In this document: positions 1 through 13,600 of the stretch, piece after piece
Layout: every line of letters starts with the position of its first letter
Numbering within the stretch: the first letter of the stretch is position 1
Assembly (NCBI GenBank): GCA_013398275.1
Contig: VZSE01002505.1
Location: 62,001 to 126,000, forward strand
Direction: 5' to 3'
DNA from: Promerops cafer
Taxonomy: Eukaryota > Chordata > Aves > Passeriformes > Nectariniidae
DNA length: 64,000 bases
Program-made: the position numbers and the translations under genes
The notes under the pieces: generated by a model
What the model was told of the DNA's origin: nothing
The model's database searches: none
The model's input: only the letters and a program-made list of their open reading frames with translations

Positions 1-1886
1 AGGTGGCCAAGGAAATAAAAGCATCTTTGTCCTAATTGCTTGGATTTGAAAACAGTTTATTTGATTACCTGAAGGTAGATGAACTCCAGGTATGTTAAAC
101 ACATCAAGTGGCTGATAAATGATTTCCTGAGAGGTGACGTAGTCCAGCTGGGATACACAAGGATTCTGTTGGTAGGAGAATACTAAATTATGAAAGTAGT
201 ACCATCATAAAGCCACATCATTAAGCCTATTAAATATTACAGATAATACAGACTTTTAAATCTGTATTCAGTTTATCTTTTTTTCTAAGTTTTCCCTTTT
301 GAGAGTAAGCCAATATATATCACACTCTAAAGTCAAGACTGAATGTTGAGGGATCAGTCCAGCCTCATATCCTCTGGCTTAGTGACCAATTGCTACAGAT
401 GTTTGAAAACAGAAATTCATAAATTTTTCAATAAAAAGATTGGTAGTAAGAATACACATTTAATACGTGCTTTTTATGAGAGAACAGCCTAAATCACCTC
501 ACAAAGCTTGTTTCTGTCCAGAATGATCCCGTTTTAATGGTTATAAAATACAGTTTCACTGTGACCCCTGTCAAGCAGTAGACATTATATGATGTAATTA
601 TATACTACTGCATTTTATGGAGACAAAAACATTTGAGGTGTGTGTTAGTTTGTTTGTTTGTTTTGTACTGTTTCTTTCAGAGAAGTTGTGAAGTTTAACT
701 TAAGTAACCAAATCCTTATGGGAAATTCTTGCCTACTATCACAGCACACTGATACTACATTTAGGCCACTTAGCACATATGGGGACATCCTGTTAGAAGG
801 CTTGAAATACAGTTCTCCCTTATTAATGTAGCTTAAGAGTTCCCATATGCTGAGAGATTTGTCTTCCGTGGAGCTGTGGGGGATTCTCCCCCCATGCTCC
901 ATTAGCCATGGCAATGTCTTTCTGGCCTGCTTCCAAAGAAACAGAGCCAAAATGCAGATTTGCTAGATAATATGAGCTGTCCTGCATTTCCCAGAGAGAC
1001 TGCAACTGTTTTGATTTAGGAGGAAGCTCTAAGACCAACATAAGACATTAGTAAATGTTGTTATCTTGGCCTGGGAATAATACAAACCACCTTCTGCATT
1101 ATCTAGATTGTAGTAAAGGTATAACCTAAATTAGCAACCTGATTTTCAGTTGTCCATGCATTAGAGCTTGTAAAAACTGGTTTACAGTAAAACCTGTCCT
1201 ACAGCAGTGTTTGAAGGATGGTAAAACCAGACACCTTAACTTTTATTGGTAGTTACAGGGATGGATATGTGGACCTCAGATGTCTAAAGATCTTAAGGTT
1301 TGGCTGAAAATGAAAAGTGATCACCTTGGTAGTTTTCTCTCAGAATTATGTTTTGCCGTCTAGTAACCTAAAGTTCAAATTACCTGCTTGGGTAGCAGCA
1401 TGTGTAAAAAGGCTTTTTCTGGTGCTTCAGTGGTGGTTTCTGCTTATATTGTTGAATTGAGATAGGAACACCAAAAATTTAGCCAGTATCTGTGTGCTGC
1501 CTTTTTGCACATGTGCTCTGTTACTGATTTGCAGTCTGTTGATGTTAACCAGAAAGAATTGTGTGCCTGTTACCAAGTTTATAAGGGCAGCGTTCGTTCA
1601 GGTCCTGTTTCTAAACTACAGTCATGTCCAAAAGCTAAAGTGTGGGCTTTTTAAAGTACAAATTCATGAAAGCATGGTGATAACAATATTGAGAAGTTAA
1701 AATAAGTAAATAGTCAGTCCATCTGTTTTTTGGGGTCTGGCACATTTCTACTTGTGGGTGCTGATTCCTTTGTTGGGTAACCCCAGGTTAAACCTGTATC
1801 TCTGAGAGACTCAAAGTGGTCAGTCACAATCTTGGTGTACACACACACTAAAACTTCTTCCTTCTGTTTTTTTTGTTTTGTTTTAG
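1..1886 (+). other. IPO7: Last intron of IPO7 (3' part)
   Basis: AT-rich DNA ending in a pyrimidine-rich tract and an AG at 1885-1886 that abuts the final IPO7 coding exon. I looked for the preceding coding exon (the region before ESKMIEKHGGY in the protein) and did not find it, so the intron extends beyond the left edge. I see no RNA gene or clear repeat in this stretch. Short open frames on the minus strand (645-1041) have no recognisable content. Confidence 0.75.
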
Positions 1887-1984
1887 AATCCAAAATGATT
1901 GAAAAGCATGGAGGATACAAATTCAATGCTCCAGTTGTGCCAACTTCATTTAATTTTGGAGGCCCTGCCCCAGGAATGAATTGA
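1887..1984 (+). CDS. IPO7: Importin-7, final coding exon (C-terminus only)
   Basis: The last 32 residues of importin-7, a beta-karyopherin that carries ribosomal proteins, histone H1 and signalling proteins through the nuclear pore with RanGTP. The exon follows TTTTAG and enters in the middle of a Glu codon (two bases belong to it). It reads SKMIEKHGGYKFNAPVVP and then TSFNFGGPAPGMN before TGA at 1982-1984. This tail, with its FNFGG motif, matches what I know of vertebrate IPO7 nearly residue for residue. The HEAT-repeat body of about 1,000 residues lies upstream of the window. The gene order IPO7-ZNF143-WEE1 supports the call. Confidence 0.93.
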
Positions 1985-4760
1985 ATTATCACTTTTCCTG
2001 CTACTGTGTGATTGTAGTGAAGAGCTTGTGTTCCTCCCAATAGTGGTTCCAGAACTGGTTCATGTTATCTACAACTCACTCTAAACTAATTTATAAATAG
2101 ATTGGACAAAAGCCCCAGAAGTGGGACCTGATTATTCAACCTGATACTGGAAAGCAAACCAGAGGTTTTTTTGAAGATAGGAAGAATCTGAATTTAAAGC
2201 TTCAAATGACACACTTTGGAGATCGGAAATCAAGAGGGGATGTCATGAAGGCAGCTTTCCTTTTTGTGAGGAAAAAAAAACTAGACATGGGCTGCAGGAC
2301 TATTTAAAATGTCTCATTTACAGTACAAGCTAGAAGGCAGACTTAATTTTTACACCTGTGGCAGTATGAGTATTTGCCCAGTTTCTTTCCCTTTTATCCC
2401 TACTACTGGGTGTCTATTCTTTTAATGTAAATAAGATAAGGTAATCAGATAGCCTTACTTAATCTTCATCATTTCCATTTATCAAGATTGTTCATATGTA
2501 GAATATTGGACACTTAATGTAGCACTACATAACTGATAAATCTGTAAATGAATTAGCACTTTCATATTGAAACAAGCCTGCTAGCCTATGTACAAAAATA
2601 GCAAAATGTTTGCTGTTTATAAAAATAAAAAATAAGGGATGTATTGGGGAAAATAATTTCAAGTTATTAATTTAAAATGAACTAGCAGTTTTGTACCTGG
2701 TGACTTTGTGGTGCAGTCACCTCTGGTTGTGACTTGAATTCGGATATGTAAAAAGGGGTTAGTGATATTTCATTGCTGCTAAAGAAAAAATAGCAACACC
2801 CTCCGTGTCCTTTGTTTTTTTTAAAGATCTCACTGTACAAGCTAGAAAATTGAACAAATATGTACTGTAAGCACAAAGAAAAGTTATCCTCTCTAAGGCA
2901 GGTAAATGAGACGTGAAGTTCTTAAGGTCAGTTGAAGTGTATGGGTGAAACATCTACATATGCAATCTATTAAAAACAAGTGTCATTGACTGATCTGGGC
3001 TACGGTATATAAATGCAATTTTTTTCCCCCCAGTTGTGCAGAATATTCTTTTTCCAGCTCATGGTAGTGCAGGTGCACTACTCCTGCATTTCATTGCCCC
3101 TCTTTTTGCACTTGCAGCATTAGTGTGTGCTGTTGTCTGCCTGATCCAGACAGTGTATTTGAAGTTTTGCCAATCTTTCAGTTTTGAAGCCACAATTTTC
3201 TTCCTTCAAAGTTGCTATAGTAACTAGTATTTTAGCTAGAGAAGCAAAATACAGTTCCCTCTGGGACCACTATCAAAACCACTGTATGAAGAAGCCAGCA
3301 GGGAGAGGCTGTGAATGGGTTGGCTTAAATGCCCCCTTTTTCTTTTCTAAAAGCAAAATCCATTGGCGTTTGATCTTGCCTTGAGATCATTGGTGTCAGG
3401 TCTTTTAAATCAAATGTTTGGGTTGTTCTTTTTTTTTTCTTTAGGCTGTTTTTATATAAAAATGTCACCTGCTGTTACAATTGATATTAAACAAGCTACC
3501 TTAATTTAATGTAAGCCTCCAAAATTTAAATACAGGTTAAAAATAAACTGAGTTTTTATCTGTAAAAATGAAATGCACATATATATATATTATGATACTC
3601 AAAATGCAGTCTTCAGAAAATTGGTCTGTGTGGTGTGGTTTTTTGCATCAGCAGAGCAGCAGGATTTGGTGGTGCTTTGGGGTTTCCTTGCTGAGCTGCC
3701 CAGCCCCACGCTCTGCCTTCCACTGGTGCTGGCGCTTCCCAGGCAGCGAGAGGCGTTTTCCAGCCTCTCCACTGCGGCTGCCTTGCTCTGGCAAACGCTT
3801 CCCTGCACACGGGGGGCCGAGGTGGGACACGGAGCCCTACCCCAGTACCAAAGGGACACTTGAGCAAAGCACCTGAGGTGAAAAAGCCTAACTAATGCAG
3901 CCTTGGATGGGAATATCCATCCTCGTGGTGGTGTGAGGCCCGGGGTAGCTCCTGTGCATCTTTAGGTGATGTGCAGAGCAGAACTGATTTGGGGGTTTGT
4001 CACTGTAACTCACAGGCACGCCCAGGTGTGCTCCGGCCCCCAGGGAATCTCTAGACAGGGTTTTATTTTTGTAGACAAAGCTGACAGACGTACTTCCAGC
4101 ATGCCTTCTCCTGTGCATTCCTTGGGAGCAGCCAGTTTGACAAATCATTTCTGAACATCTGCTTGTTGGGTATCTGCTTACCTTTGTATGCATCCTAAAA
4201 ATGTATGAGAACCTTTGAGGACAGATGAGCCACTTTGGGCCTCATGGCAGAAGATGTGACAGCAGCAGTGAGAAGGCTTCATGTATAGGAGCAGATGAAT
4301 AAAATTGGAGGAAATCACCAATTTTAGTGCCATTGTCAGTTCTGGAACAATTATATTTTTCAAGTCACAAGTCAAGGGAAGAATTTTATCTTGGTGTGAG
4401 GAATACAGTCTTACTTCAAGGGTGCTTTTATGTGTCACTAGACCGGTTAGCAAGGAGCATCTTTTTTAAGAATGGAACTAGAACTTTGCTTTCCTTTGCT
4501 CCAAGAAATGTATTTATATAAACTGCAAAACAATTTTGCATTGTTGTTGGTGGTGATAGCGCATTTTGTGATGCAATATATCAATTTCAGTGATACACTT
4601 ATGTCAAATTAAAAACTGATCTTCCTCCTAGAACTTGCACTTATCCATTCCATTTTCAAGGATAATGCAACTCTAAAGGAAGAGCTGGGAAATTTAAAGC
4701 CTCTGTTTTTTTCTATTATGGAAGATCTCCTTGGATTAATAAACATCTAAAGCAAATCCT
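1985..4760 (+). other. IPO7: IPO7 3' UTR (inferred extent)
   Basis: Begins directly after the IPO7 stop. Several polyadenylation signals occur: AATAAA at 2624-2629, 3542-3547 and 4738-4743. The last is followed by a GT-rich stretch (GTGTGGTGTTTTG), a good downstream element. Human IPO7 has a 3' UTR of a few kilobases, so I take the distal signal as the main end. A GC-rich patch at about 3641-3880 stands out from the AT-rich surroundings. The end is an inference; shorter isoforms are likely. Confidence 0.55.
4738..4743 (+). terminator. IPO7: Distal polyadenylation signal of IPO7
   Basis: Canonical AATAAA about 2.75 kb after the stop codon, followed 30-60 bases later by a GT-rich element. Chosen as the likely main cleavage signal because of that element and the known long 3' UTR. 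Proximal alternatives are at 2624 and 3542. Confidence 0.5.
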
Positions 4761-5879
4761 TATCTTCACTTATTTCAGTGTGGTGTTTTGAATGTAGCTC
4801 TATCCTTACAGTACAGTCCTGCTCAAGTTGCATAGCTGTCAGGTTTGTATTTCCCTCTCCAAAATATTTCTCCAAACAAATGTTAGGCACAACCAGAGTT
4901 CTCTTCAGCTGTGTTAAATATAAAAAATAGGCACTTTTTTAAAATGCTGACATATTGGGTTAATTTAATTTTTTTTCTTAATCACTGTCTTCAAAGAATT
5001 ATATGTGTCGGCATAATACAGCACAGCTATGTTCCAATCTCCTATAGCCTAGGACTGTTACTGCAAGATTTATCAAGTCCTCAGTGGAGTAATTACTGAC
5101 TACCTGCCAATAAACATGCAGGTGATTTTAATTATGCCTAGTAATGGATACCTGGTAAGTTTTAAGGGTTGATTATTTTCTCTGTGGAACCTTCTACATA
5201 GCCAGAATGAGCCACATCGAAAAGCTTTGTCTGCTGCTGTTTACCAGTTACTTTTCAATCAATATGTAGCTTTATCCTAAATGGCTTGTTACTGGTTTGT
5301 GTATGGATGCTGGAAACATAAAGCACTTCAGAATGGGAAACAGAGATTGTAGTATTTTACAGAGATGAAAATAAATAAGCTATTAAGACAACAGGAGTTG
5401 GCAAATCAGAAACAGGATTGGGTATTTCACTGCTGCTGTTCGTAGAACTAAACTGATGGCTGCAGCTTGTACTTGGCTTAAAACTTACAGTTAGGAAACT
5501 GTAAATTAAGAAAGAAAAACTGCTAGTCATTAGACCTGTTTGGGAATAAGGGGTTTTGGGGTTTTTTTGCTTTTTGTACAACTACAATGATTTTGGACTG
5601 CAAGAATTTCTAACTATTCTGGAGCAACACGTAGTTTTTACATCTCTCATGTTCAGGAAGATGCAGTAAGTCCATCAGAGCTGGGCTTACTGTCCCATTA
5701 ATGGGAATAATTCGCGTCAACTGCACAACAGGGTTTTCTGAGAAACCACCTACGGAATTAACTGTAACACGCTTTGCTTGCCTTAGACTGGGAGCTGTTG
5801 GACTATTTATTACACGTTTCCATACCTAAAATTCACGTTCGGATAAACACTTCCAGGCACAGCTTTAAGCACAGCGTCC
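4761..5879. other. IPO7-ZNF143 intergenic region
   Basis: About 1.1 kb of AT-rich DNA between the inferred IPO7 poly(A) site and the ZNF143 CpG island. No recognisable gene or repeat was seen. The short distance means the end of IPO7 lies close to the ZNF143 promoter. Confidence 0.5.
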
Positions 5880-6830
5880 TCCTCCCCCAGAGCCGGGCTG
5901 GAATGGCAGCCGGAGATAACGCGGCAGGAGGCCGGGAAGGGAAGGGCAGAGCGCTCACTGTCCCCGGCCGTGCGGCCCCGCGGGACCTCGCGCACGGCCC
6001 AAGGGAGCGCCGATGGCCCCGGCTGAGCTGGATCTGCTCCCCGGGGCCCCGGCGGCCGCTGCCCGTCCCCTGCCCGTCCCCGCCGCCNNNNNNNNNNNNN
6101 NNNNNNNNNNNNNNNNNNNNNNNNNNNNNNNNNNNNNNNNNNNNNNNNNNNNNNNNNNNNNNNNNNNNNNNNNNNNNNNNNNNNNNNNNNNNNNNNNNNN
6201 NNNNNNNNNNNNNNNNNNNNNNNNNNNNNNNNNNNNNNNNNNNNNNNNNNNNNNNNNNNNNNNNNNNNNNNNNNNNNNNNNNNNNNNNNNNNNNNNNNNN
6301 NNNNNNNNNNNNNNNNNNNNNNNNNNNNNNNNNNNNNNNNNNNNNNNNNNNNNNNNNNNNNNNNNNNNNNNNNNNNNNNNNNNNNNNNNNNNNNNNNNNN
6401 NNNNNNNCACGGGCGGGGGCGAGGGGGGCGCGGGCCGGGGCGCTCCGGGCCCCCCGCCCGCCGTGCCTGAATCGGGGGGACTCATATATTTTTACATTTT
6501 CCCCGTTGTTTCGTGGGGTTTTTTGTTTTGGGGTTTTTTTTTTTTCCTTATTTTTTTAAGTATGTAGTTTTTTTTTACTATTAATTTTTTCAAAGGTGGT
6601 ATTTCCATGCTGTCGGCCGCAGAGCGGCATTAAAGCAGCGTGGCCGGGGCTGGCCGGGCCCGCGCAGGCTCCGGAGGAAAATCCGCTGTTCCAGCCCGAG
6701 CCGCGGGGCTGCACCGCGGCCTGGCCGCGCTCTCACGGGAGAAGGTCCCGGCAGCGTCCGGCCTCCTGAAATCCAGCTGGTTTACTGCATCTCGCTCACC
6801 TCGCCAAAATGCAAAAGCATTTTAACCTTT
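5880..6830 (+). promoter_or_regulatory. ZNF143: CpG-island promoter of ZNF143 (interrupted by gap)
   Basis: Base composition changes abruptly from AT-rich to strongly GC-rich with many CpGs on both sides of the gap at 6088-6407, then returns to AT-rich after about 6830. It is the only such island upstream of the ZNF143 coding exons, so it should hold the transcription start and the non-coding first exon. The first exon cannot be delimited because much of the island is N. T- and G-rich low-complexity runs at 6510-6570 and 6830-6870 flank it. Confidence 0.7.
6088..6407. other. Assembly gap (320 N)
   Basis: A run of N inside the ZNF143 promoter island. The long open frames that appear to cross it are artefacts of unknown bases. 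Confidence 0.99.
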
Positions 6831-8423
6831 TTTAAATTTTTTTTTATTTTTTCTTTTTTTTTTACTCTGACTCTTGTCGTTCCCTTCATCTTTTTTTCTC
6901 TAGGACTTCTAATAGAACGGGATAACGAGAAGCTGCTCCTCTAGAATAATGGCCTGCAATAATGCAGAGATTTTTATTTTGTTTTCTGATAAGGCCTTAT
7001 CTGTGGTGCTTTTTCATCCAGGAAAAAATGACGTGACCCCCGTGCAAGTTTGAATTTTCTGTTGAAACAAGGCTGCGGTTGAGCAGCTCTGCTTAAGTTT
7101 TAAATTTTTAAAGGTTTCATTTTGAACTATCAGAGAAATGCTTTTGCCATCATATGCAGAGTGATACCAGTATTTATAAGGAATGTTATTTCTAGTCCAG
7201 TGACACAGGAACTGCAACCTTACAGTCTTTCGAAGCAAACATTTCTTCTTGTTTTATCGAGATTCTGCCTCAGATGCTCTCTATCAGCTGTCTTTGCAGA
7301 CTATATACCAGATATTTCTGTTGTAGCTTCTAGGTGACGGTACCTGAAAAATGCATTTAGACTGTGCTTAACTAGCAGTTTTTTAACATACAAATGGTAG
7401 ATTGTTAGCTTTGTGCGTTTGCCATACAGCTTTAGAATGGCAGAGTACGATGTAGCCCTGTTTTCATGGCTTGTTTCTTTGTATTTTGCATTAATGCCTT
7501 GAGCTTTCAAGCTGTGTTTGTGTCAAAAGCGATTTGTCTGTATCACTGCAGAAAAGGAACCTCAGGAATATGTGGTCAAATAATAATAGATGATTTTTTT
7601 GGTAATGGATTGCAGCTGAAATGAGATGTAAAAATAAACATTTTGAAAGAGTTTTGAGAAGTGTATTTCAAATTAATTTGATAATTTACTTAAACTGTTC
7701 TCGTTGTAATTAATATTTCATTTCTAGTACCCCATCTGAGGAAGAGTAATTTTGCTTTATATTAAAGGCTAAAACAAAGCAAGTACTTCAAATAGTGTAA
7801 AAGGTACTTTAGGTAGAAAGTCACACTGTCTTCATTCTGTCTTTATTCTTGTGTAGCTTTGATGCTTTTCTCAGAGGAGAGAGGCACAGCGATAGTCAAG
7901 TGATGAATAGTGCCTGGTAATGGGTGCCAAAATTAGGCTATAAATTAAGTTCTTTTCTTTAGAATATCTCCAGTTGTGTGCTGCTTCAGCTCAGTGGACA
8001 TTTTGCTGTCCTGTACTGTCCAGGAGGAGGGAATTGTCAGGAGTTTGAGCAGTGGCCAGGTCCAAGTGCTGGCTGCTGCCTCTGTGACTGCTCACCTGCA
8101 GCTCTGGGATGGGCACAGGGATAAGGATGAGGGTTCCTCGGCTTTAGTTTGGTCAGGATGGCTTCATTTACCCGACGATCTTCCCTTGCTGCTGCACGTG
8201 AGTCTTCACCTTAAGAGTTTTGGGTTAACAGGCTCAGCATAGGTGGAGTCTTTGAGAAGCACTGTTACATTTTGAGGAGTCGTTAGCAGGCACCTGTGAA
8301 GCAAATTGGTTTCCAAAGGGCTTGGCTGAATTTAGATGTTGTTCTACACACACAGATAATCAGGGCAATTCTTCCAGTTTCAGGCCTTACAATGGCCAGA
8401 ATGCAAATATTCATGAGGGGGGT

Positions 8424-8465
8424 GGTGCTCTTGTAGTTACTCTTGGTGCTCTTGTAGTTACTCTT
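8424..8465. repeat. 21-bp tandem duplication
   Basis: Two adjacent perfect copies of a 21-base unit beginning GGTGCTCTTG and ending GTTACTCTT, period 21. Confidence 0.9.
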
Positions 8466-10676
8466 TTCCTGACTGCATTTTGACTTGTACCTGCTTCCTT
8501 GGCCATCCCCGTGATTTGTGCTTGCCGTGGTATCTTTTGTAACTCCGGCAGCCTCTGACATGTACACAGCACAGCACCCCAAGCCAGCCTTTCCTTGCCA
8601 CTCACTGACTTTTTTTCCTGGGTTGCTGCTGCATCTCTTGCACATCTCTGGAGCTCACCAGCGGTGCTTTTTGCTCAGCATTAACTGGGCGCAGCTTGGT
8701 TTATCTCGTCTGTGCAAGGAGATCAGTGCACCTGGTAAAGACAGCGTGAATTGGGTAGTCTGTTCCTGTGGCTTGTATCACAAAAGATGCCAAAAGATGT
8801 AACTTGTTCTGAGCCTGCAGTGAGGGGTCTGAGCGAGGTGTCTCTCCATGGACTTATTTCTGGGGAAGGAAGCCTTGTGACCCATCTTGGCACAGTGGGG
8901 TTTATGGGATTTTGCCTGTACCTAAGTGTAACTTGATCTGCCCTTAGTTGTATTTACTTAAGGGAATATGATTTTGCTTCTCTCCCTCTGTGCACCAGGG
9001 ATCATTGATCAGTTACTCAAAACCAAATTGGACTAAATTAGTAAATGCTTCCAGTGACTTAGTCTGCTAAAATGTCGTGGGCTACATGGCTGTTTTTTAA
9101 TTGTATAGTGGGATTGTACTTTGCTCCACCAAGATAACACTTGTTAAATAAATGAAATTTTCAGTTTTGAAGGGAATTTACAGTTCCAGCAGGTTTTGCA
9201 ATTTTCAAGGCTGATATCAGAGTTACACTTAAAAGTATGTAATGCTTGCCTCGGTCTGTATTTTACTGTCTGCAGAATGTTTCCCTCTACACACTTGAGC
9301 AGAAAATTGTGTTACTTGCTTAAAACCCTTGGACTTTATTTCTGATGACAGATTTTTCTAGAATTGGAAGATGGGTCTGTATTTGCAAGTTAGTTGGTTT
9401 GCTCTTGGTGTAAGTATATTCATACATAGCTAACGTGGTGCTGCACAGAGTTTTGTAGGATGTATTTCGATGTCCTGTGTTTCAAGTTCTGTTTATAATC
9501 TGGCTTTGGCAATCCAGCAGGCTGCCCCTTTAGTTCCTGAAATACAAGCCTGTGCTAAAGCACTGCCATCAACTGTCATGGCTAATGCTGATACATCTGT
9601 AATGTACTTACCAGATTGCTAATTAACTCATAGCCACACAAAACAACCCACTCAAAATTCCTCTTTTTGTTGGCAGTCTCAGTGGATTTGCAGGATTTGA
9701 AAGGGCATGGCCAGGATTCATTTGTTTTGGTGATGTAAATAAGAGACTTTTGTGATTGCTTGACAGTTAAAAAGTTAGAAGTCTGTTTGGCATGAAAGTA
9801 AAACAACAGAAGAAATAGTAGGTCTCAGTTTTTTTCAGATTTTAACTCTTAAGTATTCATCTAATCACCAGATGTTCCGATATCACTGGAGGTTTCATGA
9901 TTTAAGAGACAAGTAGCCCCATGAAGTGCTTCAGAAATTAACTAGGTATTTTTTAGTGTAAATAGGCATCACTGCTCATTTCTAGGAGTGACTTAGATAC
10001 CATTGTGACATGCATCAGCTGGATGCCTCCTGCATACTTATTTTAGCTATATGTACACTTGATGGAAAAAACAAACCAAACAAAAGCCAGTAGTTTTAAA
10101 AACACACAGATTCATCTATTAGGTGTTTTAAATCTGTTTCCTTTCGTACTTCCAGGGTGAAAATCCATTTTGAATTAAATGGTTTCTCACTAACATGTGC
10201 TGTAAAATTACTTTGAGGTTTTTTCATCTTTGTTAATCATGTTCTAAGTTTTTTCAGAAAATCAGCTGACCTGCCATTCAGCTTTTTTTCCTGAGTGTGC
10301 ACATTATAATTAGTTACCAAAACTTTTTTTGACTATTAGAACGCAAGTAATTTATTACCAGTCAGTCTGCAATAAAGAAATGGGTTTGAGGTTCTTTGGG
10401 AAGGAAGATATGCCCTCATAATACAAGTTTGGCCAGGAGAGAAGAAATGTATCCTAACTTTGAACAAGAAATACCACCTGCATTGAGAGAAGCTTGATGG
10501 TCTGTTTTGGTAGGTGAGTTCCACAGCTGCAGTAGGTCTGCGAGGCATTCCATGCACACAGACCAGCATTCCTAATGATACCAGGGTGTTACAGGCATGC
10601 TTGAATTGGCTGTTTGGGACAGATTATATGGGTGGCCCTTCCTCAAGCCAAACTGCTGCTGGCTGGGTACTACTGC

Positions 10677-10695
10677 TAATAATAATAATAATAAT
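10677..10695. repeat. (TAA)n microsatellite
   Basis: Six perfect TAA units in ZNF143 intron 1; potentially polymorphic. Confidence 0.95.
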
Positions 10696-13600
10696 TGAGT
10701 CATTAGCGTGTTGCTCGTTTACCAGCTGCATTGATACACTTTTTTGTATCTAATTAACATAAAAATTTTGGAATCCTGGTGTCTCTACCTCTGCAAACAG
10801 TGCTGCATAGATCTCAGTTGCTTGTCAGCTTCCATGCAGGATTTTTGGACTTGGCTGTCTCAGAAGACTCCCAAATCTGTGTTCAAACCTCTGGCTCAGC
10901 AAGCCATGCTGCTGGAATAGTGCACCCAGGGCAGATGTGGTAATGGAACTGGGTGTTTGCTGTGAGATGCTTGTCTCAGAGCTGCAGCAGGAGTTTAGCT
11001 TCTGTCAGCACTGCTGACAGCTCACGTGCTGATGGAACTACTCTGGCCTCCTTTCATTAACCTATAATTTCTTCTCTAATACATTAAAGAAATGTGTGAA
11101 GTTAGAAGTCATATTTGGGATCAGCCTGAGTGTTCCCACGTGTGGGACTTGTTGGTGGGTGGCTTTCTGAATCTTCCTGTGTTCAAATGCCATACCTTCA
11201 AAAATAATAGCAACCTTCACATTCCCACTGAGTGAAAATACACACATACACATAATCTCATTAGTTAGAGTAAGGATTTGTAAATATTCTTTATTTGCAC
11301 TGGTTAATCAAATTTTTTTAATGTATCTGTAAAATACAAGCATTGATATCAGACAATACTTCTAACAGTCACAATTTAGAGATAGAATTTGCACTATAAA
11401 CTGTATGGAAATGACTTTTGGGGGAAAAAGATTGCTGGAACATGAAGTCATTTTGTCAGGCTAAATGTGGCTGCTACTGCTCACGCTTAAGTCAGACTGA
11501 TGTGTGGTTAAGGCAATGATAAATTTGGTCTTGCATTTATTTTTCATTTCTGAAGAAATACCAGACACTGTGGCAGTGAATTAGTCTTGAACTGCATTAT
11601 TATTAGGATGTATCTCTTGTGGAACAGAAAGGTTGAAGCACTGTAAAAAGAATAAAAAGGAGCCTTGAGTTTGACTGCTTCAGAGTGTGTATGTCCTGCT
11701 TGTGCAGTTGACAGTGCTCTCACTCTTGGTCAGGTTTTTCTGCAGGACCAGACTTAGGGCCTGTGGTTTATCATTCACAACACTTCTTTGTCATGTAGGA
11801 AATTAGAAGGTGATTGTGTGATTTGTTATTAAATTATCTGAATCCAGCTGATGTTACCAGATTCTGTAGGAGAGGTTTTTGTTCTGTATTTCAGCCTTGT
11901 TTCCATTTTATACTGTGGATGATTAATGTGGTGGAAATTGCTGTTTAATTATATTTTGCCTTTACAAGAGACTGGAGAAAATACAGTAAAAGAAATTGAG
12001 ATTGTGAGAAAGCACATAGCAGCTTAGGAAGTGCCTAACATTAAGTAGTTGCTACACTTACTGACTGAAAGTCTGACTGACAACAGCACAAACCCCAATT
12101 TTTCAGTGCAGTAAAGTCCTGGAAAAGGTAAGAGCTGTTGATGAAGAATGAAATCCACGTCTACAGAAGTGTTTGATCAAAGCACTCACAGGATCTAGAT
12201 TTAATTTCTGACCCTGTTACAAATTTCTGCTTAATATTGGAAAAGATAATCACGCAGCTGCATAGGGGAGCAGAAGTAAGATTGTAAAAAGAGTCTTAGT
12301 TCTCCTGTCTAAGAGTCTGTTTCTGAGCTTGAAGATGACAAATGACTTTATGTACTTAGTGGGGGAAGAAATGCTAAAAGTCCTCTTGGGTTGTCTGAAA
12401 AAACTGTGTGTGGAGTAGTCAGTTTTCCAGTCTGTCAGACTTATATTTTGCACTGAGACTTAGAAGGCTGTAACGCATATGAATTATCAATTGAAGTGTA
12501 TTTAACCAGATTGTTAATTGTAGGTACTAATTTTGAGTTTTCACACATTTGTTACTCAGACTAGTTTTGTGAAATTACTCATATTTGCAGTCATATCAGT
12601 TGTTAAGGACCCTAAGGTAGCCAGTATTTAATTCAGAAAAAACTTAATTATGTTACACTATGGACATACTTGAATTGATTTTGGGATCCAGCTTTGTCAA
12701 AACATGGGAATACAGTTTTCTAAAATTCCTTAATAAAAGTTTCACTATTGTGAGGCTATTATTTGCCATATTACCCTTCTTGATTGGTTTTTATTTGCTG
12801 TTTTTATAAGTTTTATAAAATTTAAATGGTTTTGTACATTATTTAGAAGTGTATTAAAAATAAAAGTGATGTTTCCTTTCAAATGAAATAAATGCATATT
12901 ATTTCAAACTTCTCAGTGCTGTCTGCATGAGGGGAGTGAACAATCACAAGGTTCCTGATTGTCTGGAGTAGCTTTTTTCCTGTCATTCTTTCCTGGTGTT
13001 TTTGCACTGTTCTAAGTTTGTATTTTATAACAGTAAGTTTTCTTCCATGACTGCTATTACAAACTTTATTCCATTTCCCATTAATCATCCTCTAAGCATT
13101 ATCTTTGTCTCTCTAAGGAGTTTCTGCTACTGTCACTGCAGGATGTTTTCTTTTGTCCAGCAATACAGTGGTACAGTTATTCTTTAAATGACGAATTCCT
13201 GCTATTTTCCAGCCCCATTGGGCTCTCCTCACGCTGTCCTCTCAGCTGCCAGAGTTCCCAAGTGCCCCAAACCCCCTTTCTGCTCCAGCACAGCCATGCC
13301 CTCTGCCAGCTCTTCCCTTGCTTTTCAGTTGCCTGAATCCCACCTGCTGTTTTTTCATTGCTTGGTTCCTAGTTTTTAGTGGAGATTCCTGTTTCCAGCT
13401 GCTAGATTGTGTTTACATAAAAACCTTTCTTAAAACATTGCATCTTTTCTTCAAAACAAGTGATAGCACCCAGAAAATTCTATTTGTTTGAGTGTTAGTG
13501 GAGGGAAAAGTACAGGGGGGTGCTCTCTAGATAGGCAACTTGATGAACTCTTCATGAAAAATCTTTTGGTTTTAACCATCCTTTCCCCCCTCACATGCCT

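Noticed and set aside
56..98. Exon-like segment at the left end (ACAG acceptor, FDYLKVDELQ, GTATGT donor)
   Set aside because: It does not match the known IPO7 C-terminal region that should precede the final exon, and segments of this size arise often by chance.
5774..6567. Long open frames across the first gap, both strands
   Set aside because: Their length comes from unknown bases; the flanks show GC-rich promoter sequence, not protein.
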